Below, piece by piece: positions 14,209 to 22,085 of a stretch of DNA of 38,588 nucleotides. Position numbers and translations under genes: made by a program. The notes below the pieces were generated by a model, which was given only the letters and a program-made list of their open reading frames with translations, made no database searches and was not told the origin of the DNA. The DNA comes from Elusimicrobia bacterium GWA2_62_23 (GTDB lineage: Bacteria; Elusimicrobiota; Elusimicrobia; Elusimicrobiales; UBA9959): contig MGTV01000012.1 of NCBI GenBank assembly GCA_001799635.1, positions 202 through 38,789 on the forward strand, given 5' to 3'. How positions within the stretch are numbered: the first letter of the stretch is position 1; every line of letters starts with the position of its first letter.

Positions 14209-16448
14209 TTCTTGAAGAGGCCTTTGAGCAGCTTGGATCCGTCCGGGATCACCTTGTCCAGCGCTTTCTTGACGGCGGGCTGCTCCGCCAGGCTGCGCAC
14301 GTCGGGCTTCACCGACGGGCTGGCGAAGGGGCCTTTTACCGTCATGGCCAGCGGCGCACCCAGGCTTACCCCGCGCTTGAGCGTGGTGCTCACCCGCATG
14401 TCCAGCTTTTCGGCGGGCAGGTCTATGGTGCCGGAGGAGGCCACGTCGGCTGCGGGCGCCGTCATGGCCGACTTATTGAGCCGCATGAGGCCCTTGGAGA
14501 AAGAGTAGTCCCCTTCTATGACCTCGAAGTCCATATTGTTGAAGTCGGGGAGGTTCAGCGTCTTGGCTAACTTTGAGCTCTTCTGTAGCACTATCAGCGG
14601 GTAGAGGGCCACCTTGGCCGCCTTGTAGCGCGCGGCCAGGGCGTAAAGCTCGGAGAATTTGCCGGGCCCAGCGGTGAACGCCGCGGTGCCGTCCAGGGCT
14701 TTCAGGTCCTCGGAGACGTTGACCAGGTCCAGCCGGGCCGAGACCGGGCCGCAGCGGAAGTTGGGATGTTCTACCCCGCCCAGCTCCGCCTTGCCGGAAA
14801 CGTCGGCGTAGAACTGGGGCGCGGGCTTGCCGGCGGCCGGCTTGGCCTCTCCTGCCGCCGCCGCGGGCAGGTCCTTGAGCACCAGCTTGTCGAGCTTCAG
14901 GTCGAATTCCGCCTTGGGATGCTTCTGCATGTCCCTCGCCTTGAAAGAGGCGCGCACCGTTTCCCCGTCCAGTTTGCCTTCCAGTTTTTTGGAGGCGACG
15001 GAATTGGAGTCGAATTCCAGGGCGCCGCCCAGGCCGGAAAGGACGCGGCCGGCGAAAGAGGCGCCTACGTTCTTAAGTTCCGCCCCGCCCTTGAGCGCGA
15101 GCGCGCCGCCGTAAGAATACTCCAGCCGCGCCGAGGCCTTGCCGGAGAGGGCGTACTGGTCCAGCAGGGCGGGTGCTATGGCCGCCAGCTTGGCCAGGCT
15201 CTTTACCTCGGCGGCGGCGCTGCCGGAGGCCTTGAGGGCCTTGCCGCCGAAATTCACGGTGGTCTTGCCGTTGAGGGCCAGCGCGTCGCAGTCGGCCGAG
15301 AAAGAAGTTATGTCAGCGAGGCCGTCCCTGAGGCGCATTTTCGCCTGCAGCGTCGTCATGGGCAGCTTGAAGCCCCGGGGGATGGGCAGCTGCTTTAGCC
15401 GCCGGGCCAGCAGGGTGGTGTCGCCTTCGGGCAGCTGGGCCTTGAGGTCCAGGAGCAGGTCGTAGGAGGTCTTCGGCTCCCAGGCGGCCCGGCCCTTCAG
15501 GCTGCCGCCTATCGCCCCGGCCTTGAAGGTCACCGAGCGCAGGTTCACGTCCTTGGTGGTGAGCTTGAGATCGGCGTCGGCGTCTATTTCCGGCAGCAGC
15601 ACCTTGTGCGGCAGGCTTTTAAAGACCGGGCGCAGGTCGGAAGTGGAAAACTGTTTTACCGAGACCGAGAGCCGGGCGTCGGGTTCCAGCAGGTTGTTGA
15701 GCGAGCCTTTGACCTCGGCCTTCACCCCGGCCAGGGAGAGCGCCGCCCGGTCTATCTCGGCGCGGCCCTTCTCCGCGTTGAAGTTGCCCAGCGCCACGCG
15801 GCCTTTTACCTTGGCCGGGATGGACCCTTTGAAATAAGGGGACGCCACGTCCAGCGTGAAGTCGCCTTCCACCGGGAAAAGGCCGTCGGGCGAGAGGCCG
15901 GAGGCGGACAGGTTTATGCCGCGCAGGTCCACTTTCATGTCGCCGGCGGCGTTGACGTAGCTGAACGAGGAGTCGCGCACCTTGAGGCTGGAGACCGCGA
16001 GCTGCGGTGGCGGCGCGGGCTTGTCCGCGGGCTTGGCAGGTTTGGCCGCCGGCGGCGCCGTTATCAGGTCGGAGAAATTGTAGGTGTTCTTCTTTACCTC
16101 GCGGACCTTCAGCTTGAGCCCCGAGGCGGTTATGGAGTTGATCTTGAGCTCGCGGCGCAGCAGGGCCCGCAGGGAGGGGCGCACCGAGAAGGAGCCGGCG
16201 GAGAGGAATTCCCCCCGCTTGAAGTCGGGATACTCTGAAACGCGCAGGTTGGCTATGGCCAGGCCGGAGAGGTCCAGTTTCACCGAATCGAAAGTGACCT
16301 CGCGGCCCAGGTTCTTGCCTGCGTATTCCAGGGTCAGCGCCTTGAGGCGGGCCGGGGTGAAATAGATCTTGGCGACGATCGCCGCCGCAGCCAGGCCCAG
16401 CAGGCCTGCCAGGGCGGTCCAGCCGAGTATTTTTAACGCTCTGCGCAT
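14205..16448 (-). CDS. AsmA-family envelope protein
   Basis: This 747-residue protein has one N-terminal membrane anchor (WTALAGLLGLAAAAIVAKIY) followed by a long beta-rich periplasmic region. It carries the AsmA opening (FTPARLKALTLEYAGKNLGR, then VTFDSVKLDLSGL) and the C-terminal AsmA_2-like region (VASSGTIDLPAEKLDMRVST and the PLAMTVKGPFASP segment). AsmA-like proteins are now viewed as bridge-like lipid carriers between the inner and outer membranes, so a role in envelope lipid transport is likely. An Ala/Pro/Lys linker (KPAKPADKPAPPPQ) interrupts it near residue 140. The ATG is preceded at 6 nt by TATAAT. It heads a seven-gene minus-strand run ending at trxB. Confidence 0.85.
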   Translation of the reverse strand: MRRALKILGWTALAGLLGLAAAAIVAKIYFTPARLKALTLEYAGKNLGREVTFDSVKLDLSGLAIANLRVSEYPDFKRGEFLSAGSFSVRPSLRALLRRELKINSITASGLKLKVREVKKNTYNFSDLITAPPAAKPAKPADKPAPPPQLAVSSLKVRDSSFSYVNAAGDMKVDLRGINLSASGLSPDGLFPVEGDFTLDVASPYFKGSIPAKVKGRVALGNFNAEKGRAEIDRAALSLAGVKAEVKGSLNNLLEPDARLSVSVKQFSTSDLRPVFKSLPHKVLLPEIDADADLKLTTKDVNLRSVTFKAGAIGGSLKGRAAWEPKTSYDLLLDLKAQLPEGDTTLLARRLKQLPIPRGFKLPMTTLQAKMRLRDGLADITSFSADCDALALNGKTTVNFGGKALKASGSAAAEVKSLAKLAAIAPALLDQYALSGKASARLEYSYGGALALKGGAELKNVGASFAGRVLSGLGGALEFDSNSVASKKLEGKLDGETVRASFKARDMQKHPKAEFDLKLDKLVLKDLPAAAAGEAKPAAGKPAPQFYADVSGKAELGGVEHPNFRCGPVSARLDLVNVSEDLKALDGTAAFTAGPGKFSELYALAARYKAAKVALYPLIVLQKSSKLAKTLNLPDFNNMDFEVIEGDYSFSKGLMRLNKSAMTAPAADVASSGTIDLPAEKLDMRVSTTLKRGVSLGAPLAMTVKGPFASPSVKPDVRSLAEQPAVKKALDKVIPDGSKLLKGLFKK

Positions 16449-16454
16449 AGGAAT

Positions 16455-16460
16455 ATTATA
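16455..16460 (-). promoter_or_regulatory. -10 element 6 nt before the asmA-like start codon
   Basis: A perfect TATAAT on the minus strand ends 6 nt before ATG 16448, with no ribosome site between. I see no good -35 at 16-18 nt. It is the expected start of the asmA-to-trxB run and a likely leaderless promoter. Confidence 0.5.
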
Positions 16461-16513
16461 TAACTATTCGTCTTCAAAACTCCGGTGCAAAAATGCTAGA
16501 TTTTAGTACGCCG

Positions 16514-17449
16514 ATGAAAGCTCTTATCGTCAATCTTAACCTGGCCGTGGACAAGACCGCGCTTGTGCCCGGTTTCTCCAAGGGCCGGGTCTTCCGCCTG
16601 GGCGGCACCGTTACGCTGCCCGGAGGCAAGGGCGTTAACGTGGCGCGCGCCCTGCGCTCCCTGGGTCTGGAGTCCCCGGTGACGGGCTTCGTCAGCGGCC
16701 ACAACGGCCGCTGGATAGGCGACGCCCTTAAGCGCGAAGGCTTCAGCGCTTTCCTGGAGCGGCATGAGGCCGGGGAATCGCGCGTGTGCTATACGGTGGT
16801 GGACGCCGCCGGCCTGGCCACGGACCTCAACGAAGAAGGGCCCGACGTGCCGGCCGCGGCCCAGGCCCGCTTCCTGCGCCTTTATGACGGTCTGCTCCCG
16901 AAGTTCAGGGTGGTCGCGGTGTGCGGCCGGGTCTCCTCCGGGCTGAAGAAAGGTTTTTATTCCTCCCTGGTGCGCCTGGCGGCCAGGCGCGGCTGTTTCA
17001 CCGTTTTCGACACCAGCGGGCCGGTGCTCGCCGAGGCCCTGGCAGCCGGGGCGGAAGGCATAAAGATAAACCGACTGGAGTTCGAAGAACTCTCCGGTTC
17101 CCCCTATACCCCGGGCCGGCTCCACGCTTTCTTCAAGCGCCACGCCCCGCGCGGCCTCAAGACGCTCATAGTCACCGACGGGGCCGGCCATACCCACGCG
17201 GCTTCCCCGTTCGGCCTGTGGCGCGTTACCCCGCCGCGCCTGGGAAAGCTCCACAGCCCCACGGGCGCCGGCGATTCATTCATGGCCGGCTTCCTGTTCG
17301 GCTTCCTCAACGGCTACGATTTCGAACGCACGCTCAAGCTCGCCACCGGGGCCTCCTCCTCCGACTGTCTCAGCGTCGGGGCGGGGCTCATAAACAGGGC
17401 GCAGGCCCTGACCTACGCGCAGAAGGCCCGCGTGGTCAAGCTGGCCTAG
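16514..17449 (+). CDS. PfkB-family sugar kinase (1-phosphofructokinase/tagatose-6-phosphate kinase type)
   Basis: A ribokinase-fold kinase of 311 residues from ATG 16514. The family signatures are LPGGKGVNVARAL near the N terminus and SPTGAGDSFMAGFLFG with the catalytic Asp near the C terminus. The arrangement LNLAVDKT, then GGTVTLPGGKGVN, resembles the FruK/LacC hexose-phosphate kinases rather than ribokinase, so phosphorylation of fructose 1-phosphate or tagatose 6-phosphate is likely. No PTS genes are nearby. An upstream ATG at 16493 would add seven residues; I prefer 16514 because it begins at the conserved strand, but neither has a clear ribosome site. It is divergent from asmA and 28 nt from the acetyl-CoA synthetase gene. 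Confidence 0.85.
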   Translation: MKALIVNLNLAVDKTALVPGFSKGRVFRLGGTVTLPGGKGVNVARALRSLGLESPVTGFVSGHNGRWIGDALKREGFSAFLERHEAGESRVCYTVVDAAGLATDLNEEGPDVPAAAQARFLRLYDGLLPKFRVVAVCGRVSSGLKKGFYSSLVRLAARRGCFTVFDTSGPVLAEALAAGAEGIKINRLEFEELSGSPYTPGRLHAFFKRHAPRGLKTLIVTDGAGHTHAASPFGLWRVTPPRLGKLHSPTGAGDSFMAGFLFGFLNGYDFERTLKLATGASSSDCLSVGAGLINRAQALTYAQKARVVKLA

Positions 17450-17477
17450 CGCGTCCGCGGCCTTACGGGAGAACCTT

Positions 17478-19739
17478 ATGGAAAACTTCGAAGCTATAGA
17501 GAACATCCTGGCCAAAGCCGGCGCCGCCGGGCGCTCCAGCCTGAGCGAACCTGAAGTGTACGAAGTACTGACCCTGGCCGGCCTGGCCGCGCCCCGGCAC
17601 CTGCTTTTCCCCGCCGCCGGCCTTGACGCCCCGGCCGCCGCGGCCGAAGCCTGCGGCAAACTGCCCGGCGAGAAAGCCGTGCTCAAACTGGTCTCTTCCA
17701 AAACCCTGCATAAGACCGAAGCCGGCGGCGTGAAGGTGCTGGACAAGACCCCCGCTGCGCTCGAGGAGGCCCTGCGGGCCATGGCGGCCAAATTCCCCGA
17801 GGCCGAGGGCTTCATGGCGGTGGAATTCCTGCCGCACTCGGCTTTCGCGCTGGGCGAGGAGCTGCTGCTGGGCGCGCGCGCCGACGAGGCTTTCGGCCCG
17901 GTCATCACGCTGGGGCCCGGCGGCACCAACGCCGAAGCGCTGACCAAATCGCTGAAGCCCGGCACTTCCCCTTCCGTCATCCCGGCGGAACTGGCTTTCA
18001 ACGCCGGCGCCTGGGAGAGCTTCCTGGCCAACAGCTGGATCTGGGCTTACGCTTCCGGCAAGGTGCGCGGCGGCCGGCGCCTGGCGCAGGACGGCGAGAT
18101 AGTGAACTGGCTGGAGGGTTTCGCCCACCTGATGAGGCACTTCCGCGACGGCGGGCGTTCCGACTGGGCCATAGAGGAATTCGAGATCAACCCGCTGGCG
18201 GCCTCGAAAGGGCGCTTTACCGCCCTCGACGGCGTGCTCCGCTTGCGTAAAGCGAAGAAGACGGAGCCCCGCCGCAAGCCTTCCCGCCAGGGCGTGGACG
18301 GCCTGATCCACACCCGCAGCGCCGCCGTGGTGGGCGTCAGCGAGAAGAAGATGAACATGGCCCGCATCATCCTCAACAATATCGTGAAGGCCGGCTTCCC
18401 CAAGGAGCGCACCTACATCATCAAGGAAGGCCCCGCGGAGATAGACGGCGTTAAATGTTTCGCTTCCCCCTCCCAGCTGCCCGAGAAGGTGGATATGTAC
18501 GTGGTGGCGGTACCCTCCCCCGAGGTGCCGGGAGTGCTGGCCGAGGCCGGCAGTTCCGGCAAGGTCAACGGCGTGGTGCTGATCTCCGGCGGCATGGGCG
18601 AGAAGGCCGGCTCCGAGGGTATGGCCGGCGCCGTGGTGGGCTCCATAGCCTCCGCGCGCGAGAAGAATCCCGATTTCGCGCTCTCCGGCGGCAATTCCAT
18701 GGGCATAGTGCTCAACGGCGTAAAACTGAACACCTTCTTCATCCCCGAGTATAAGATGGAGCACCCGCTCGGCGTGAACCCCAACATGGCGAAGACCGCC
18801 TTTGTCAGCCAGAGCGGAGCTTTCGTCATTTCCACCATCAGCAAGATGCCCTGGCTCAAGCCCGCCTACAGCATTACGGTGGGCAACCAGCAGGACGTGA
18901 CCGTGCCTGATTACGTGGAGCGCCTGGCCGACGAGGACGACCTGAAGGTGCTGCTGGTCTATATGGAAGGCTTCAAGCCCGGCGACGGCCTGGCGCTGGC
19001 CCGGGTCATAGAGAAGGCCCGCGCCAAGGGCAAGCAGGTGGTGCTCTACAAGGCCGGCCGCACGGCCGTGGGCCAGAAGGCGGTGATGGGCCATACCGCG
19101 TCCATCGCCGGGGATTACCTGGTGACCCGCCTGCTCATGGAGCGCGCCGGCGCCCTGGTGGCCGAGACCTTCGACGAGTTCAACGACCTGGCCGCGCTGG
19201 CCTGCACTTTCGGCGGCTATTGCGTGAAGCACGGCAACACTTTCTTCATGAGCAACGCCGGGTTCGAGGCGGCCGGCATGGCCGACGGCGTGGGCGGGCG
19301 CGTTACGGCCGACATGGGCAAGGAGCTCGCGGCGGCCATAGACTGCGTCCTGAAGGAACACAAACTGGATCCCATAGTGGACGCCAAGAACCCGCTGGAC
19401 ATAACCCCCATGGCTACCGACGCCGCCATAGGCGGCGTGGTGAAGGCGGCGCTCGCTTCCGACGAATTCTCCGGCGCCATAGTGTCCATGATCCCGCTCA
19501 CGGCGATGATGAACACCCTGCCCAAGGGCGGTACGTATCCCGACGACCTCGACCGGTCCTTCCTGAAGGCCGCGGCGGCCGCGGCGCGCGAAGCCGGCAA
19601 GCCGCTGCTGTTCTGCGTGGGCTCGGGCACGCGCTACGAGCCGTACTGCGACTACGCGCAGCAACTGGGCGTGCCGGTGTTCCGCTCGGCGGACCGCGCG
19701 GTGAAAATGTACGCTAAATACCTGGAATACGTATTATAG
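17478..19739 (+). CDS. ADP-forming acetyl-CoA synthetase (acyl-CoA synthetase, NDP-forming), beta-alpha fusion
   Basis: This 753-residue enzyme converts acetyl- or acyl-CoA plus ADP and phosphate to the acid, CoA and ATP, a fermentative ATP-forming step. The domain order is an ATP-grasp part first (about residues 10-245, with VLKLVSSKTLHKTEAGGV and the EFEINPLAA metal site). Next is a CoA-binding Rossmann domain (about 270-400), then the succinyl-CoA-ligase-like domains with AFVSQSGAFVIS and MGHTASIAGDY, whose His is the probable phospho-histidine. Many relatives have the alpha part first, so this is the less common order. GGGAGA precedes ATG 17478. The TAG stop at 19737-19739 is the first three bases of the RAYT element, so the present C terminus may be set by the insertion. 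Confidence 0.93.
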   Translation: MENFEAIENILAKAGAAGRSSLSEPEVYEVLTLAGLAAPRHLLFPAAGLDAPAAAAEACGKLPGEKAVLKLVSSKTLHKTEAGGVKVLDKTPAALEEALRAMAAKFPEAEGFMAVEFLPHSAFALGEELLLGARADEAFGPVITLGPGGTNAEALTKSLKPGTSPSVIPAELAFNAGAWESFLANSWIWAYASGKVRGGRRLAQDGEIVNWLEGFAHLMRHFRDGGRSDWAIEEFEINPLAASKGRFTALDGVLRLRKAKKTEPRRKPSRQGVDGLIHTRSAAVVGVSEKKMNMARIILNNIVKAGFPKERTYIIKEGPAEIDGVKCFASPSQLPEKVDMYVVAVPSPEVPGVLAEAGSSGKVNGVVLISGGMGEKAGSEGMAGAVVGSIASAREKNPDFALSGGNSMGIVLNGVKLNTFFIPEYKMEHPLGVNPNMAKTAFVSQSGAFVISTISKMPWLKPAYSITVGNQQDVTVPDYVERLADEDDLKVLLVYMEGFKPGDGLALARVIEKARAKGKQVVLYKAGRTAVGQKAVMGHTASIAGDYLVTRLLMERAGALVAETFDEFNDLAALACTFGGYCVKHGNTFFMSNAGFEAAGMADGVGGRVTADMGKELAAAIDCVLKEHKLDPIVDAKNPLDITPMATDAAIGGVVKAALASDEFSGAIVSMIPLTAMMNTLPKGGTYPDDLDRSFLKAAAAAAREAGKPLLFCVGSGTRYEPYCDYAQQLGVPVFRSADRAVKMYAKYLEYVL

Positions 19740-19757
19740 GGGACGCTGCACAATAAC

Positions 19758-20720
19758 TCAATTACTGGCTTCCAATACTCTCCCCTTGCCAGTAAGATAG
19801 GAAATAGCTCCTGAGTTCCGGTTGAGTTCTTTTGCCAGAATCCCACCGCCTATCCCGGCTTCTTTAGCCAGGTAGCAATACCTGGCGCGCGCTGCCACGA
19901 TACCCCTTATCCGGCTCGCGCTTTTTATTTCAGCGGCTGTAACGCCGGTTTTTGCGCAGACACGTTCCAGAATTGCCCCAGCGCTTTCTCTAGGGCATGG
20001 GGTGTTTTGAGCGTGTTTCAGGAGTATCTCGACGAACCTGGAACTCCCCAATACACGGCTGTCCGATAGTTCCCTTTCCCCCCTGCGACCCGCTGCCAAA
20101 ACTCTGCTGGTCCCGTTGAAACTGTGAAAAAGAGAGCCTCCCGAGAGCTCTCCTGCTTTGTACTTGTATTTGCGTTCCTCTACGAATTCGTCATAATTCG
20201 CCTCAGCTTCTCCGTTGGTCCGTCCGAAGTATTGTAGAAGGTAATCCCTATCCGCCAGTCCTGCATGTCTTGTGCCGGTCACTTCGCCGTGTCCACACCA
20301 CTTATAGTTCTTTAGGTCTTCATAGCTGCGCAGGAGGCCGGCGCGCAGCGGGTTAAGGTGGATGTATGCCGTAAGTTCCCGCAGATACGCGTCCTCTTCG
20401 CAGAGTATTGAGGTATACCTGTTCTGGAACAAGTGGCCGCAGCGGGAGTGCCTGCGGTTAAAATTGCCCACGTAGCCGGTCAATAGGCGGCCCATCAGTT
20501 CAGCTAGCGGCCTGGCGCCTCGCAGGATCATCATATGGAAGTGGTTCGGCATCAGGCACCATGCCAGGCATTTTGTCCCAGTCAATTCCAGTGCCGTGCG
20601 CAATCGCTTTATAAAATCTTCTCGATCTGTATTGTCGACAAAGATCTCGCGGCGCTCGTTCCCGCGGTTGATTACATGGTAAAGGCAACCAGGAATATCC
20701 AATCTCGCGTTTCTCGGCAC
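19758..20720 (-). CDS. REP-associated tyrosine transposase (Y1_Tnp, IS200-like)
   Basis: The 320-residue HUH-type transposase has the family opening PRNARLDIPGCLYHVINRGN. Its metal-binding HxH is in LMPNHFHMMIL, and the catalytic Tyr segment is around GYVGNFNRRHSRCGHLFQ, followed by the AYIHLNPLRAGL signature. The C terminus carries a DnaA-like helix-turn-helix (around ARARYCYLAKEAG and LAKELNRNSGAISYL) seen in one RAYT subgroup. Such enzymes nick and move single-stranded hairpin-ended DNA. I chose GTG 20720, which has GAGGGGTGG upstream and starts at the conserved PRNARL; a longer frame adds 16 unsupported residues. The stop codon lies inside the left terminal repeat. Confidence 0.93.
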   Translation of the reverse strand: MPRNARLDIPGCLYHVINRGNERREIFVDNTDREDFIKRLRTALELTGTKCLAWCLMPNHFHMMILRGARPLAELMGRLLTGYVGNFNRRHSRCGHLFQNRYTSILCEEDAYLRELTAYIHLNPLRAGLLRSYEDLKNYKWCGHGEVTGTRHAGLADRDYLLQYFGRTNGEAEANYDEFVEERKYKYKAGELSGGSLFHSFNGTSRVLAAGRRGERELSDSRVLGSSRFVEILLKHAQNTPCPRESAGAILERVCAKTGVTAAEIKSASRIRGIVAARARYCYLAKEAGIGGGILAKELNRNSGAISYLTGKGRVLEASN

Positions 20721-20764
20721 AGACCCACCCCTCAAAAAACCGCGCTTTTGTAGAGTATAGCAGG

Positions 20765-20792
20765 CCACCCCGACAAAGGTCTGTCGGGGTGG
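20765..20792. repeat. Subterminal hairpin of the RAYT element
   Basis: CCACCCCGACA (20765-20775) and TGTCGGGGTGG (20782-20792) form an 11-bp perfect stem with a 6-nt loop. It lies between the transposase start and the right terminal repeat. It may be recognised as a hairpin by the transposase or may block read-through transcription into the gene. There is no U tract. Confidence 0.7.
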
Positions 20793-20859
20793 ATTTCTGT
20801 GAAGTGGACGATTTGGAGTCTGCCGCTAAACTTATTGAGTTATTGTGCAGCGTCCCCTA

Positions 20860-22005
20860 CTAAATGGCTTTCTTCAGGATTTGCTCTACTTCGGTTTTTT
20901 TGAGCTTCATGCCCCAGAGGGCGATGAGGCCCATGGCGTTCTCGGCTATGCGCGGGATGTCCGCGGCCGGGATGCCGGCTTCGGCGAGGCGCACGGGGGC
21001 GCCGGCGGCCTTGAAGAACTTTTCGAAAGCCTCTATGGCGGCGGGGGCGCCTTTTACGCCGAATACGGCCGCGCCGAATTTCTCGAGGCGCTCCGGTCCG
21101 GCCTTCTCCAGGTGGACCTTGAACCAGGCCGGCATCACTATGGCCAGCCCCGCGCCGTGGGCGATATCGTAGAGGGCGCTGAGGGAATGCTCTATGGCGT
21201 GGTTCGGGAAACTGGTGCCGCCGTAGCCGCAGCCGGCCAGGCCGTTAAGGGCCAGGGTGGCCGACCACATCATGGAGGCGCGGGCGCCGTAATCCTTCGG
21301 GTCCTTTAGAATGCGGCCGGTGGAGGTTATTACCGAGCGCGCCAGGGCGTGCACCAGCTCGTCGGTCACTTCCACGTCGCGGTCGGCGGTGGTGAAATAA
21401 CTTTCTATCAGGTGGGCTATGGCGTCCACGGCGCCGTTGGCCACCTGGGCCGGCGGCAGGGACATGGTGGTTTCCGGGTCCAGCACGGAGACCCTGGGGA
21501 ACAGGGGAGCGGCGTGGGCGGAATACTTCTGGGCCAGCTCGGCGTTGGTCACCACGCAGCCGGCGTTCATTTCCGACCCGGTGGCCGGCAGGGTGAGCGC
21601 CGTGAACAGGGGCAGCGCGTCCTTTATGCCGGCCTTGCCGCTGAAGAAATCCCAGACGTCCCCGTCGTACCTGGCGCCAGCGGCTATGGCCTTGGCCTCG
21701 TCTATCACCGAGCCGCCGCCGGCGGCCACTATCAGGTCGCAGGCGTTCTCCCTGGCTTTCGCGATACCTTCCCTGGTGTGGGAGAGCACCGGGTTGGGCT
21801 TTACGCCGGCGTGTTCCACCCAGGCCACGCCGCTCTTCTTGAGGGAGGCCGTCAGTTCGTTGTACACGCCGTTCTGCTTTATGCTCCCCCCGCCGTAGAC
21901 GAGCAGGGCTTTTTTGCCGGCCTTGGCCGCTTCCGGGCCCAGCCGGGAGATGGTGCCCTTGCCGAAGATGATCCTGGTGGGGTTGACGAAATTGAAATTT
22001 TGCAT
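20860..22005 (-). CDS. Iron-containing alcohol dehydrogenase (butanol-dehydrogenase/YqhD type)
   Basis: A group III, metal-dependent, NAD(P)H-linked dehydrogenase of 381 residues that reduces aldehydes to alcohols, typically in fermentation. It opens FNFVNPTRIIFGKGTIS and has the cofactor segment LLVYGGGSIKQNGVY and AGGGSVIDEAKAIAAG. The family metal-site His residues lie in VDAIAHLIESYF, NHAIEHSLSALYDIAHGAGL and similar segments. The sequence is closest in style to BdhA/YqhD proteins. ATG 22005 has GGGAGGAA about 5 nt upstream. It is convergent with the acetyl-CoA synthetase across the RAYT element; together they would allow both acetate and alcohol formation. A terminator separates it from the gene upstream. 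Confidence 0.93.
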   Translation of the reverse strand: MQNFNFVNPTRIIFGKGTISRLGPEAAKAGKKALLVYGGGSIKQNGVYNELTASLKKSGVAWVEHAGVKPNPVLSHTREGIAKARENACDLIVAAGGGSVIDEAKAIAAGARYDGDVWDFFSGKAGIKDALPLFTALTLPATGSEMNAGCVVTNAELAQKYSAHAAPLFPRVSVLDPETTMSLPPAQVANGAVDAIAHLIESYFTTADRDVEVTDELVHALARSVITSTGRILKDPKDYGARASMMWSATLALNGLAGCGYGGTSFPNHAIEHSLSALYDIAHGAGLAIVMPAWFKVHLEKAGPERLEKFGAAVFGVKGAPAAIEAFEKFFKAAGAPVRLAEAGIPAADIPRIAENAMGLIALWGMKLKKTEVEQILKKAI

Positions 22006-22035
22006 GGTTCCTCCCGCGTTTTTTAAAGTCTAGCA

Positions 22036-22066
22036 AATAAAAAAAACCGCGGCGCGGGCCGCGGTT
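22036..22066 (-). terminator. Intrinsic terminator of the secreted-protein gene
   Basis: On the minus strand AACCGCGG and CCGCGGTT (22045-22052 and 22059-22066) pair around a 6-nt loop and are followed by eight Ts. It lies 20 nt after the stop of the gene ending at 22086 and insulates the alcohol dehydrogenase downstream. Confidence 0.85.
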
Positions 22067-22085
22067 CTTTTATGCTGCGGGAAAC

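Larger units (their letters stand above)
19737..20859. mobile_element. Complete RAYT (REP-associated tyrosine transposase) element, 1123 bp
   Basis: Perfect 26-bp terminal inverted repeats at 19737-19762 and 20834-20859 (ends TAGGGGACGCTGCACAATAA) enclose a single Y1-type transposase gene and a subterminal hairpin. It lies exactly between the stop codons of two converging genes: the left end supplies the stop of the acetyl-CoA synthetase, and the right end touches the stop of the alcohol dehydrogenase. No target duplication is evident, as expected of this class. Confidence 0.9.

Noticed and set aside
17463..19664. 733-residue minus-strand frame opposite the acetyl-CoA synthetase
   Set aside because: Antisense shadow; the plus-strand gene is full length with all domain motifs.
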